Source of the DNA: Eremophila alpestris peregrina
Taxonomy: Eukaryota; Chordata; Aves; Passeriformes; Alaudidae
Direction of reading: 5' to 3'
Assembly (NCBI GenBank): GCA_009792885.1
Contig: WMCF01000029.1
Location: 8,926,313-8,990,312, forward strand
DNA: 64,000 nt
Position 1 is the first letter of the stretch. Each line of letters opens with the position of its first letter. The position numbers were made by a program, and so were the translations under genes. This document shows, piece by piece, positions 38,732 to 51,112 of this stretch. Below the pieces are notes generated by a model. The model did not search any database. It had not been told where the DNA came from and was given only the letters and a program-made list of their open reading frames with translations.

Positions 38732-41451
38732 TAAATTTATGTTGATTTACAGCTCTCAGGTAAATCATAGGTTTTGCTTTCATGACACAATAGCTGCTTA
38801 GTGCTTTTAGTGCAACTCCTCATGGAAATACAACAGTTGGTTCCCACATGTACACCTATATGAATCTAAAACTCTTTTTCTGTAAATATTCTTCCTAGTA
38901 AAACTGGCTCACCAGCATGCTCACATAGAGATGAGCTGTGAGAAAATTGTCATTTCAATATCTGAATTGGGATCTGCAATACATAAAAAGGGCAAACCAG
39001 ATTTATTATATCCATTGTGACTAAAGTTATTTGAGGGAATAACAACTTTATGTTTATTCAAACATTACTGAACCCATTATTCTTCAAATGTCAGGAAAAT
39101 CATAGGAATAATTCTCTGCTCTGTGGGGTAAAATGCTCAGAAGTTTTCATTTTAACTAAATGATTCAATGACATTCTGACTACAAGCAAGGGTGATATAT
39201 GATATAAAACACCTGCTTGGGCCACAGTCAGCATGACAAAGTTAAACTGGGCATGGAGAAATTTTTATCAACATATTTTCACACTTAGCATTTAACAGAT
39301 ATTCTATCAAGGTCTCTACATGCCCAAAATTGACCTGTTAAAACCAATTTCTTCTGTGTTTCTACTCTACTCCACTTTTCCTGCACTGTCTCAGACAAGC
39401 TCCTGTAATTGCAGTCTTCTATCCAAAGCCAAATCCTACCTTTGCAAGGCTAAACTAAAACTGAGACTAAACTAAACTCGGCTCCAGCTCTTTGCCTGGG
39501 CTCTCTGTGTTCCTTCCACCTTCCTGCTTAGGTCTCAGTGAATAAATAGAATCCTCTTCTCTGGGCCTCAGACTGGGAGACTTTCCTGGACCTTTGAAAC
39601 TTTCCTGTTTTACTCTTTCCTGGCACTGTCATTAGATAGCTTCCACACACATGTGACATTTCCAGGAGAGTAATATGGAATAATTCCCACCACAATCCTC
39701 CTTCTCCATCCTTCCCCTTCAGCTGCACTCTGACCTTTTGTCCTACAAGGCAAAAAGAAGTAGTGGGACTGATGAAGGTCTGATTCTGCATCCCACTAAA
39801 CGCCCCTCTAACTTCTCTTCAAGAAGCTGTTTGGCAAAAGACAAAAAATAACATCTTGAGTAGCTTACAAAAATAGAGAAAAAAGTATTTTCCCTGAGGA
39901 GCAGTAAGTGAGGGAGCTTCTGGAAGTCAGTGCATCACAAAGGGCAGTAAGTGAAGAAGCTTTTGTAGGAACTACAAACAGCTAAAAATCAAAGAGCATC
40001 TGAAAAGACTTTTGATATGTTTGTTGCCCAAGTCTCCACCCATCTCAAAAGCTTTAATCATTAATACAATGAAAATCTCTGCTGTTTCAAGGAACTGCCT
40101 CCTCTAGTTGGCCAAAAGGCAGAAATGGATGTGAGCAGACAGTAAAAACTGTAGGTGCCCTAGGAAAGACACATTACCAAGAGTTTATTATATGGTAATG
40201 TTTTTTCTCTAAGTCACAGAAATGAATCCACGTTTTTAGATTGAGCACTCATGTATGTCTTATGCTCAGAATATGTCAGGTTGAAGCACCCAAAACATAT
40301 AAATTAAAAGCCATAAAGTGACATTGCTGATTTAAGAACCTGAGGGCCAAAACTGTGCTGTCATAAAAAAACCCTACCACTATTTACTATCTTCAAATGT
40401 GAAATTGAGATAGACAGATATGTATATTGTCATTTAATGTAAACTTTCCTTGAATCAGCTGTAATAAACTATGGGAGAAATATCCAAGGGATTTGGGAAT
40501 ATGTATGAAATAGAAGGCTGCAAGAAAGGAAGATATTATAAAGGCTGAGTAGAAAAAAAAAATTCAAAAAAAGAGGATAACTGCAGTCATTGGGTCTCAA
40601 TCACTAGTCAGCATTCTATTTAGACTGTTCAGATCATGCAGGGACCTGCAGGGGATTGTTGTTTTTATTTATCAGTGGTCAGACTCCCAACAACTTCAAT
40701 GGGAGGATTTTTCTCTTGGCAGTAGTTTTCTTTCTCTCATTAGCCTGCTAGTGCAGAAAGAGTGCAATCAGTGTGAATATACAGATACAGTCAAAACAGC
40801 TGCTCTCAAGGCTCTCTATTAATCTAAAAATTCACTGCTACTTTTAAAAGATTCATCATTGTTTTCAGAGCTGAACAAATAATTCATGAGTAACTTACTC
40901 ACTAAATTCAGCCTACTTTGGTTCAAAGATTATCAACGTGAAGATCATGATTCCCTCAAATGTATTCATGTTTGAAGGTGATGAATATGTTAGCACATAG
41001 TTTGCTCTGTGGATCCTGATAATCCAACTGTAAACTGTATTCTTTGCTGTGATTTGTCAAAGTAATCAGATGGCACTTGGTGTTTGATCAGTGAGTGTGA
41101 AGGTACTGCCAAACAATCAAGATCCTTCCCATGTTTGTGTCCATAACACTGTGACACTCAATCTGAGAGCTCAGAGGCTGGAACATGAAAAGTAAAAATG
41201 GCATCAAAATGGAAAGCAAATTAATTTTAAAACAGATACACTTTATAGAGAAGCAAAGTGTATGGTTCAGAAAGGAAAGTTACATGCAAATTTCAGACAT
41301 CTCTTTTGCTCTCCAAATTTAGTCTAGATAGGTATTGAAGATACTAGATGTGTTTTACTCTGCTACAACTACTTATCTTAACACTACTTATCTTCAAATT
41401 AGAAAGCTCAGAAGTGCAAAAGGAGCCTCCAGTTGTGTCTGTGGCTATGCA
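38732..41451. other. AT-rich non-coding stretch
   Basis: Among the most AT-rich parts of the window, with very few open frames above 60 codons. A local imperfect 19-bp direct repeat occurs at 39901-39962. Nothing else was recognised. Confidence 0.45.
39901..39962. repeat. Short direct repeat pair
   Basis: GCAGTAAGTGAGGGAGCTT at 39901-39919 recurs as GCAGTAAGTGAAGAAGCTT at 39944-39962 (17 of 19 match), 43 bp apart. It is probably a small local duplication. Confidence 0.5.
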
Positions 41452-41478
41452 ATAATTAAGCCTTCAGCTTAATTATGC
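41449..41478. repeat. AT-rich hairpin with two TAATTA homeodomain-type cores
   Basis: ATAATTAAGC and GCTTAATTAT are perfect arms around a 5-base loop. Two more GC pairs extend the stem past one bulged base. Each arm contains TAATTA, the core recognised by many homeodomain proteins. Either a paired binding site or a simple palindrome is possible. Confidence 0.5.
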
Positions 41479-44400
41479 TGCATTTCTACAAAAAACTTTA
41501 TTACCTTTTCCAAGTCTAGCCTTCTATCAGTTTAATGGAACACATTTTAATTTAGGTGATCCAGCTCCTGTGAAGAAGCTATGATCCAGAGACCAAAGAG
41601 CAAAGAACTATTTTTATAGCTCTTAAAGAATGGCTGTAGAGATATTAGTGTAAAATCCCTAACAAAAACTACAGTCACAGAATATAGTCCCTTTTATTAT
41701 ACACTTCCAAGTCTTTAAATAGAAAAAAGAACAGATGCCAAAGCAGAGCCATATGTTTTAAATGTAGCTGTATACAAGCATGATTTTATTTTTTCTGACA
41801 GAAAATCTATAACTTGAGTGGGAACTTACTGAGTGGAATCCTCAATGCCATACTTCTGGCTAAAGAAATAAACTGCCTCTAGAGTATGTCAGAGTCTGAA
41901 CTGGGAGATTGAGACATTTTGATAACAATTCAATACTTGTCTCAAAACATCCAATTGCTTTGAAGTAATTGGTGGGAGGAGACACACTGTTAATACAGGA
42001 TTTATTTGGCAGAGTTTGTGTCTTACACTACAAACAACCACTAGCTCCCCTTGAAGTTGTTGGCAGGTAGCATGCATTTAAATCAGTGAGTGGAGCCCAA
42101 ACTAGCCCACTACTGCAACAGCCCAATAAACCTCTCTCTACTTAAAAAAGCCATCTTTTCTGAATAGATGAGGGGGAAAAAAATGGTTAATAAGGTCTCA
42201 AATGTCACAGCAAGTTCCTGTGTTGGCTGCAAAAACTACATTTTCTGTGAATTCTTATGTCACTGGATCAACTTCAAAGGTGTAATGAACACACTGATCC
42301 CCATGGCCAGCAAACCTCCTGAGGCACCTCTGAACATAAACCTGTATCTTTACATTTGAGCACTCCTCATGTCATTTGTAACTGAGACCAGAGGTTGCTC
42401 ACCTCTCCTGGGTTCTATGGCCCCTTTTAGCTCTGGATCCCTGATCTAGAGCCAGGAGTCTCCAAGGAGCATTGCAGGAAATTTCTGATTTCATGTGAAA
42501 AATAGCCACAAATTAAACACAGAAAAATTCATTCAGAAAATATTTTCAGAAGATTAAGGGTATGGAGGCACAAATAAGAAGGTAAAGCCTGATGCATAAA
42601 CTGGGAGCAAATACTGCTGCACCAGCTGTGTTTATTTGCAAGAAATGAGCAGGCTGTATATTGAAAAGTCCATCTGACAGATTAACAAATTCAGCATGGA
42701 TTTGTCCAGAGTTAAATCTGTCACTGGTCTGATGGTGCTAAATTGCTTTTAGGAGTTCACAGCTTTTTGAAACTGGGACACTTGACATGGAAAAGTGAAC
42801 GTGTTAACCTGAAGTAAGGGTTTAGAACAAATTGTTTTTGTGAAGTGGCATTTATACAGAGATCTGATTAAAAAGAAAAAAAAAAAAAAAAAGGAAAAGA
42901 AGCCCTGAATGAGAACACAACAGAATAAAACTTCCCATATGATTCAGTAACACTTCCAATGTAGTGCTGAGTTACAAACAACCTGCATAAACTGGGACCT
43001 TGCTAAAACCTATCAACATTCATATTACTGAAGACTAACTGAAGACCACTTTTTGAAAAAGAAGTTTGTCCTACTGACTTACTGAAAGGTGTCTATGGTA
43101 GCAGTGGGTTTAAACTGTCAGCTCCATCAACTTTTCAACACACTGCACCTCAGCTCAGATACTTGGACAACACAACTAATGGCAGGCTGCTAGTCAGAAT
43201 TGTTGCCAAGGATGCAATCCAAGGAATTATGAGACATGCAGGAGTTTAAAGCTCGCAGACAGCACAGATTTATGGCATAACATATAAGAGAGGCAAGCAG
43301 GGATTACTGAAGTTGCAGAAGGTGAGCTGTTTGTTTAAAGGAAGCAAATGGTGTTTTGTGCTTTTGCTGTTGGCCATTGTTAAGCTGTTGTTATGAATGT
43401 AATGAGTGGAGTGTCTCTAGAAGAACAAGGGAGATTCTCTGTCGGTGTGAGGGATTACCTCAGCACACAGACAGTAACAAGAGATATGCACACGCAGTTG
43501 AAGACAGACACCAGGTTTTATAAGCCTTGTACTGACAGCAACAATCAGAGGTTACTAAACAGGGGGAAACAGTATCAGGGAGCATCCAGGAGCTGCTCTC
43601 TGCTATTCCACAGTGCTCAGCAGGACACCTTGTCTTCAGGTGATTTCAAAACACTGGTGGTAATTCCTTCTTTCTGGCTAGAAGACTTAATCAGCAAAAG
43701 GGCAGCTACAGACATGGCACCAGCCTCAACATTTCACATTATGCACCAGAAATAAAATAAAAACATGAAATTAAGTCGTTCAGATTTGGGACTTGCACTG
43801 ACATGGCTGGAGAAATGAGCATTCTCTGCCTAGCCAGGACAGCCCTGTCTGAGGTGACTGTAATGAATCAGCTCCCTGGAGCCAGCACCTGAAAGCTTTT
43901 CACTAGAACAGGGAGGGCATTTTGGAAAGGGAAATATTGAAATTGCTGCTTATTCAGATCCAGAACACAGATAAAACCCAGCAGATATCCAGCAGGCTAT
44001 TGCACTGAGAATGTTTTTATTTCAACTTTTGTGCTTTCTCTGCTTCAGCACAGGTTTTAAGTGCTGGTGACAAAGGTACAATATCCGTGGCAGGGTGCCC
44101 TTTTCTTGAAATTGCACATTGGCTACAAAGATGAAAGTCATCCAGATCTTCACAGGCTCTAAGTCTGCAGTATCACAGCAGCCCATCTCACTGTGGTGTC
44201 AGGCCGTGCCCTCTTAAGAGGAATGTGCTAAGGAGTGCTTTGGGAGGCAAAAGTTAGAGGAAGAGAGAGAATCAACCTTTTGTTTCACTCTTCTGTCCCT
44301 CTTACAAGCCCAGAAGTGAGGACTCCGGGTGGCTGGAGGAAGTGCAGGGTCCTTCCAAACCAGAGGCTGTATGAAGCATCCCTCCCACACAGAAAATGCA

Positions 44401-44565
44401 GAGGCTTGGCTGTGGTCAGCCCTGTTGTGCTGCAGTGCCCTTTCTTCCCTCCCCTGCTTCAGCAGAGGCAGGGACAGTCCCCTCCCTGTCCTCAGGGAGG
44501 TTTGTTCTGTCACACAATTACACTGCAGCATGGCCAGTGTGACCCTAGAACCTTTCATATGGGGA
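41479..44565. other. Non-coding stretch, nothing recognised
   Basis: AT-rich with overlapping short frames (up to 120 codons at 43393-43755, no domain). It contains the A-rich tract at 42.87-42.90 kb, listed separately. Confidence 0.45.
42870..42899. repeat. A-rich tract with A17 run
   Basis: A run of 17 A (42876-42892) is flanked by A-rich, G-interrupted sequence. It could be an old retrotransposon tail, but the upstream sequence was not recognised. Confidence 0.8.
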
Positions 44566-44735
44566 TGGAATCAGGGAACCATTGAGGTTGGAACAGACCT
44601 TTGAGATCATCAATCCAGCCATTAACCCAGCACTACCCACCACTAAACCATGTTCCTAAGTGTCCCATTTCCACACCTTTAAATACCTCCAGCACCTGCT
44701 GGGGCAGCCTGTGCCAATGGCTGAGTGATGGCCAC
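44566..44735 (-). mobile_element. CR1 LINE 3' fragment, minus strand
   Basis: Plus-strand reading begins with a degraded GAATCAGGGAACCATTGAGG segment, then TTGGAACAGACCTTTGAGATCATC and a CCAGCCATTAACCCAGCACT block. CCACCACTAAACCATGTTCC, TTTAAATACCTCCAG and GGGCAGCCTGTGCCAATG follow. This is the reverse-complement order of avian CR1 3' UTRs. Recognisable similarity stops at about 44735. The blocks differ from those of the 14.5 kb copy, suggesting another subfamily. The overlapping minus-strand frames (118 and 150 codons) are not genes. Confidence 0.87.
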
Positions 44736-47700
44736 ACCAAAAGCACCAGCTGAGGAAGCTGCTGCCCTCGGGGGCAGTGACAATTCATCAGCAGCACCTC
44801 CCTCAGAACAGGGGACAGAATAGTGACAGACATGGGACAGGGACCCCAGAGCAGAGTCCTGCACACTTTGTTGCTGCTTGCTTTGCTGTGGACACATCCA
44901 GCCACAGCTGAGCTGAAGCCTTTCCTCTGACAGCAGCCCCTCACCCAGCTGCCAGTGCTGGAGACACTGAGCGAGCAGGATGCCAGCAAGCTTCACAATT
45001 ATGTTCCCTCTGTGAAAGACACCTGCTGCAATTCCTTTGTCATAGTGTGCCTCTGATGTGAAAAGGAAATTGGGTTTTATTACAAAATTGAACTTTATGA
45101 AAACACACCCTCCCCCTGCTATCAAATGCATTTCTACAAACAGAAAATCTCACTCTGCAGTAGGGTTTTTTTCTTTTTTCTGAATCTGAATAGTACAGAG
45201 GACACTGTGATATAAATGGAAACATCACAATCATGTAACAGACAAAGCAGTGCTAGGCTGTATCACTCGATCACTGTGGTCTCCTTCACGAAAAGGAAAA
45301 GACTGACTGACTATAAAAGAAAATATTAAATAGCTCTAGTTTACCTACAAAGCCTTTAAAGCACAGATGGCTATTATCTGGGGGATTTTAATGCAGACAG
45401 ATAACATGGGTCATGCTCTATTAAAAAATAATAAGACAAGGACCACATGTAATACTGTAGAGCAGAAAATATTTGCTCTTTCAGGGGGTGAGCAGACCAA
45501 GGCCGTAGTTTGGTTCTCAGAGCTGATAGCATTATTTAAAAGCACCTGTACCTGTACTTGGCTGCTTTGTGCCAGACAAAGCAGCTGAGCATTCTTCTTA
45601 TCACCTCAAGAGATGGTCTTTAATTTCTGTTCAGAAATGATTTTTAAGCAGTGTCAGGAAGGTGCTTGTTGTGCTTTTATAGAGGTACCTGCAAGGACAT
45701 CAAGGTGTGTGTGGCCTGTGCAGTGATGCACCTTCCCCACACAAAGCTCTGAGGGACAGGGCCAAGCTTGCACAGGCCTCCCAGAGCTCAGATGCTCACT
45801 GGAACAAGACAATCTGAAATTAAAAACAGGAGCTCACAAAAGTAGATGTCTTCAAATCAAGGATGACATTACCTTCTCTGGTTTCTATTTTTCCTTCTCT
45901 TTTATTCTTTCTTTTGAAACATTTTGCCACTAGTTCAGTTTTAGGAAGAGGTTCCAAGCCAAACCAGTGCCAAGGAGGAAGCAAGCTCATGGAGGAGCAG
46001 AGTATGTGGCTGGCAGTACTTCTTGGTCTGAACTCAACTCTGAGAGATTTTGGTAAGTCTGCTGAAACTGTCTTTAGGAACCAATTTAATTTTATCTAAG
46101 GTATTCTCTCTCTTTGCCAGGAAATGATGTTTTAAAGCAGGACCAGCTTCACCTGTACAGCTGTGAGTTTTCACATGAATCATAGAAAAATGCATTTCCT
46201 GAATCCCCATTTCAGAGATTTCTGCCATGTCTGTGGAGCTGTTGGCAGTGTGGGTATTGAATGTCCTTATTCATCTTAGCAAGGGAAAACAGAGGATTTC
46301 CCTCCTTCCTTAAGGGCTTTATGTGAAAACCACCACATTTTTCTTTTTCATCTTCCAGGAAGTCATAAACCTGATTCACTAATGACCTACAGTACAAAAA
46401 TCATTTTTCAATATTTGTGACAGGGTTAAATTCTGTTCCCCCTTTTCACCAAGCTTTGTCTTAAAGTGAATAAAGAGTTGGAAATATTATGCCTTCCCCA
46501 TAAAATTCTCATAAGTACCCTACATGCTGCAGCACTATTTCAATCAAACACAAGAAAGAGGGTATCCAATTCTGATTTTATCATAAGGCACACAGTATTT
46601 GAAATCTTTGATTCACAGGGCACTTAGTTCTCTTTCCTGTGTAAATTCTAGCCATTTTATCCACAGAGAAAAGAATGGGAGTACAATCCCAGGACACCCT
46701 ACAGATACAAATACCAGGCAGCAAATGAAAATAATCTGCAGCATATAAAAATCATAATGTTTCAAAGAATAATAACAAGTTAGTTAATGCTGCTCCAGAA
46801 ATAGTCATTTTGTAATTGCAAGGTCTACAGCTAGGAATGCACAGCTAGGACTTAAACACCCATGTTAGTGTCCAAGAAGCACTTTAGAAAAAGCAATTTC
46901 ATCCCTGTGCTGCATAAGCAGCTCCAATCAATAAATTGTCCTCCATGTAATGGGTATTAAGTGCATCCCTTGGTGACAGAACAACACACAATGTGCACAT
47001 GGCAGTCAGGAAAAAACCCACAGGACCTAGTCAGCATCTGTGTAGCACTGAAACTCCTCTCTCCTCATGTCTGCAGCCTGTCACAGGAGTGATGTGTGCT
47101 TGGGACTGTGTTCCAAGGGGGCTGGGGCAGGGAAATGTCACCACACATGTTTGTGGTGCACCTCTATGGCCAGGCCACTCACACTTCCCAAGGAATCAGC
47201 TGCCTTTGCTCCTTACAAGCACCATTTGCATGGTAAAGGCCCTGTATTAATCACCCACATTATAACTGCATAACCCAAATGAACCCTAAAAATAACTTCC
47301 CATCCAGAGATGAGAAATACTTAGTTCATGTGTGTTTTCATTTCACAAGAGCCTTGTTACACCAATTACTCTTGTTGGTTTGGCAAAAGTTATATTTGCT
47401 GAGTGCCAAATTCTGCACACAGATGTATGTGCCTGGCTACTGCTGAAATAAAAATCAGAGGCTTTGACTACCACTTTTCTTTTTATCCCTCTGGTCTGGA
47501 AGAGAGTCTATCAATCATAGAAAAATTGAATATGATGCACACCCACAAGCATGCCCAAATGGCTTTATGCACAAAATACAAAATGGGGCCATTTGCATTT
47601 AGAAGTGCTTGTATAAGGTATGCATTTAGTAACTGTGTTTACAGCTGGGGTCTGGGAGATAATTTCAGGGATGGCATGCAGAGAATAGAATACAGCACTG
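44736..47700. other. Non-coding stretch after the CR1 copy
   Basis: The first 300 bp (to about 45.05 kb) are GC-richer and not recognised; they may be older repeat sequence. The rest is AT-rich, with no coding exon or RNA gene that I can support. Confidence 0.4.
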
Positions 47701-47730
47701 GAAGAGGAGGGAGAGGAGGAGGAGACATAC

Positions 47731-48081
47731 CCCTAACCAAACCCTAACCTTAACCATAAATTTAATGCTAACCTTAACCCAAACCCCAATACTAACCCAA
47801 GCCCAAAACCTAGGCCGAACCCTAAGTCAAAACAGTAAGTCTAACGCAAACCCTAAACCTAACTCTAATCCTTAACCCTAACCCCTAACCCTAAGTGCAA
47901 CTGTACCCCTCACCCTAACACCCAACCCCAATTCTAACCCCAACCTCAACCCTAACCCTAAACCCAAACCCTAACCCCAAATCCTAAACCTAAACCCAAA
48001 CCCTAAACCCAAATACTAACCCTAAACCTAAACCCAAGCCATAACTCTTATCCCTATCCATAATTAGGGTTAGGGTTAGGG
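47731..48081. repeat. Degenerate interstitial telomeric repeat array with inverted end
   Basis: About 330 bp of CCCTAA-derived sequence on the plus strand, with at least 13 exact CCCTAA units. These are mixed with variants such as CCCCTAA, CCTTAA, ACCCAAA and CCTAAA. It ends at 48064-48081 in three perfect TTAGGG units, so the last part is in the opposite orientation. TTAGGG is the vertebrate telomere motif. The heavy divergence indicates an old interstitial site rather than a chromosome end. The order C-strand then G-strand is not the head-to-head order expected from a simple end-to-end chromosome fusion. Confidence 0.92.
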
Positions 48082-50720
48082 CCTCCTCTTCCTCCTGGAC
48101 TAGCTGGGGGAGGCACCACTTGAATCTGCTTTCTGGAGGGACCCCATTCGGAGGTTTCTTCCCAAATTGGCCCTAAACCAGGACACAGAAGAATAAATAA
48201 TTGCAGCAGCCTGATGCTCATCCTGAAAGTGGCTGGTATTCCTTGTTTTTGGCACATAAATGAGATCACAGGGACTGGGTAGTGCTCTTCTCCTTTCCAC
48301 CCTTCTCCATGCTCCTTCCTCTCTTCCCATTCAGCCTCCTTTAACATATTCAAGGTTCTGGGCAAAATGGTGCAGAAAAGGAGTGTGGTACAAACAGGAA
48401 CCCACCCAAGTGAGCCTTCTTTTTGTTTGTGTGGGGTTTATCCCCATGTTGGAGCTAGCTGAAGAGAGAACCTGTTGAGCATTCAGCTGTGGGCTTTATC
48501 CAAAGCTGCACCTTTGGGTGCCTTTTCACCCTTGTTGTGTGCCCTGTTGCCCACAGTTAGGCCAGTCTGAATGTAAAGGACAGCACAAACACAGGCTCTT
48601 TGGTGCCACCTTTTCCAGGGTCACAGATGAGAAGCACCAAGATCCATTTTGATGCCTGCAAGCCCATCTTCCTGAGAGAAGTGCTGTCCCCAAACCCTGT
48701 GGATGTCCTTGGTGCTCCTCAGCTCACAGGAGCTGTGCTGAGCTGCTGGGGCAGGAGCATTTTGCTGAAGCAGGATAGTCAAAGCACAAGGCATCACTCT
48801 TGAAATGGCAGCAGCAGCTGTTGAATAAACTTGTAAGAATTCAGTCTGTGACCAAAAATACCCCCCAGGCACTATATTTCAGCACCTGAAGAGATGTGCC
48901 TGATCAATCACCTGGGAGCCTGACCCCACATTCCATGTTTTTCATGCCATCCCTATTGACCCAAAGTTCTGCAAGTGAGGACAGCACAGGACTGCACATC
49001 TAGACATGAGCTCCTGCTCCAAAACACAGCTCCTGCTTCATAAACATGAGCCTGGAATTGTTTCTTTAAGAGTCTGTGTGGCTGAGGGGGAGCACCTGCT
49101 TTGCAGGCCAAGTTATCAGGTTAAGTACAAATTTGAGAGAGGCTGAGACATAATGATATAAAATTCTGCTCAGAGCTGGGACTGGAATGCTCCCAGTGCA
49201 CCTCTTCCCAGGATTATCAGGCAGTAAGAGGGTGAGCAGGAGACACAGAAAATAGGTGTGCTGCTCCCCTTGTTTAATTTTACCCTCATACATGAATAAA
49301 AAAAAAAAAAAGATGAATATTTTATAACCTTTGCTTTCATCATAAATAATTTTGTGACAGTTCAGCATTCCTGTAGATTATTTACAGTTTTTTGGTTGAT
49401 GTGTGCTCCAAAAACACTTTAAAAAATGTTTTTTTGGATATTGCCACAGTAGCATTAGTACACCTTTGAGATTTCCTATATTCATTTCAAGAACACTCCA
49501 GGCTAAGGATCCACAAATTCTCCTTTTCACAGAGCTGTTCTTTAATAAAACACCAACACTCTTGTTCCAAAAATGCCAAATATAGTTGAGAGAACTCCTT
49601 GATAACGTATTTTTGCAAAAAACTATTTCTATTCATAGATTCCTGACAGTTCATTTTGATATAGTCTCTGCATTTAGTCTTCTGATTCTAATTTTTTTAA
49701 ACCTTGTTTTTGGTTTAAGGTTTGGAAAAGAAACTAAAGCTCTAACCAGGGAAAAAGATATATAACTATGTAAATTACTTATTTTGTGAGCACAATTACT
49801 TGTAAATTGCCATGAATCTTTCTTTAAAGCAAGACAAAACATAAAATAGTCTGCTTAACTGTAAATTTAAACCTATTTGACTTTCAGGCTTCAGCACTTC
49901 TAAAATGAATCAGCCTATTATCTTTAAGTATGAAATTAGAAAAAAGATTTGCTGTTGGTGTACACCCACAGATTAACATTTCCCTGAGATTAACAGTGTG
50001 TTTCTTGATGATGAAAAGCACATAATGCAAAGGAACACCATTTAATACTGCTTCTCAGGAGCAATTTGGTTTTTATAGCAAATGCATCTTGAGATTAAGA
50101 ATATGCTTTAAAACCAACTAGTGAAAAAGTGATACCAAACCAGCAGTGCTTCGTGGTGAAAGCAAAACAAATTACTGCATGGCCCAAAAGTTAAAGACAT
50201 CAAATCTGCAGTTTACAGTACATTTGCTTGCATCTTTTTGTGATATGCAAAATAATGCATAAAAATTCAGGATTAAGCATATTTAAATGTCACTTGAATC
50301 AGAATTAGAATAATTGTTGAAATGTTAAAATAAGGCATCTGTTTGGAGTAGTCTCTGCTCTTGAGTTGCCTGGTCAATATATTTAATTTGGCTAAGGAAT
50401 ATCTAGCCAGGGGAAAAGCAGAATGCATCATTGTTCCTTCCCTCATGTTGCCCAAGCCTTCAGTCTTTCCAGGAATGGTAAAAATATGAAAATACTAACA
50501 ACATGTGATTTCTCTGCTAAGTTTGCTTTGGGCTAATTCTCATCACTGTAAGACACAAGGACAGAGCAGGCTACTGCATTTATTTCCCAGAGATTTACAT
50601 ACCAGACAAAAGCAAAATACAACTGGTCACTTACTCTTTAATTATTTCCTCCAATCTGCTTGATTTTTCTTTCTTATTGGGCTCTCTTTGTCTTTCCTGC
50701 CCCCAATGGGCTCTGCACTA
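48082..50720. other. Non-coding stretch, nothing recognised
   Basis: A moderately GC-rich part (48.1-49.2 kb) gives way to AT-rich sequence. It contains an A14 run at 49298-49311. The tRNA-like words at 49.08-49.11 kb do not form a tRNA. No coding exon is supported. Confidence 0.45.
49298..49311. repeat. A14 homopolymer
   Basis: A pure run of 14 A. On the minus strand it yields a poly-Phe segment in a chance frame. No adjoining retrocopy was recognised. Confidence 0.85.
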
Positions 50721-51112
50721 ACACATAAATACCAGCTCAAATATAATACACAAACACCAACTCAAACATACTACATACAAATTCCAACTCAAATATAACA
50801 CACAAATACCAATGCAAACATACTACATACAAANNNNNNNNNNNNNNNNNNNNNNNNNNNNNNNNNNNNNCAACTCAAATATAACACACAAATACCAATG
50901 CAAACATACTACATACAAATTCCAACTCAAACATACTACATACAAATTTCAACTCAAATATGGCACACATACACCAGCTCAAACATATTACATACAAATT
51001 CCAATTAAAATATAACACACAAACACCAGCTCAAACATATTACATACAAATTCCAATTCAAATATAACATACAGATACCAACTCAAACATACTACATACA
51101 AGTATTAACTCA
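50721..51112. repeat. Composite 52-bp tandem repeat (two related half-units of about 26 bp)
   Basis: The period alternates CCAACTCAAATATAACACAC-type and CCAATGCAAACATACTACAT-type half-units, each with a short ACAAAT tail, giving a roughly 52-bp dimer. The halves share the CCAAC/CCAATG-CAAA start and an ACA-rich end, so they probably come from one ancestral unit of about 26 bp. At least seven dimers or part-dimers are visible; some half-units are duplicated out of order near 50925-50950. The plus strand has almost no G. An assembly gap lies inside, so true length is unknown. Confidence 0.9.
50834..50870. other. Assembly gap (37 N) inside the tandem array
   Basis: Thirty-seven undetermined bases. 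The repeat phase on both sides would need only about three bases to join directly, so the gap probably hides an unknown number of whole repeat units rather than 37 bases. Confidence 0.95.

Noticed and set aside
40975..41025. C/D-box snoRNA (GTGATGA ... CTGA)
   Set aside because: The box spacing is too short, there is no terminal stem and no recognised guide sequence; such words are common by chance.
42390..42470. hAT-type terminal repeat resembling CAGAGGTT-CTCA
   Set aside because: Only a loose match, with no partner terminal repeat and no 8-bp target duplication found.
49079..49115. tRNA-Ala-like words (GAGCACCTGCTTTGCAGG)
   Set aside because: The apparent anticodon arm is just a short palindrome. 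There is no matching acceptor stem and no T-arm GTTCRA motif at the right distance.
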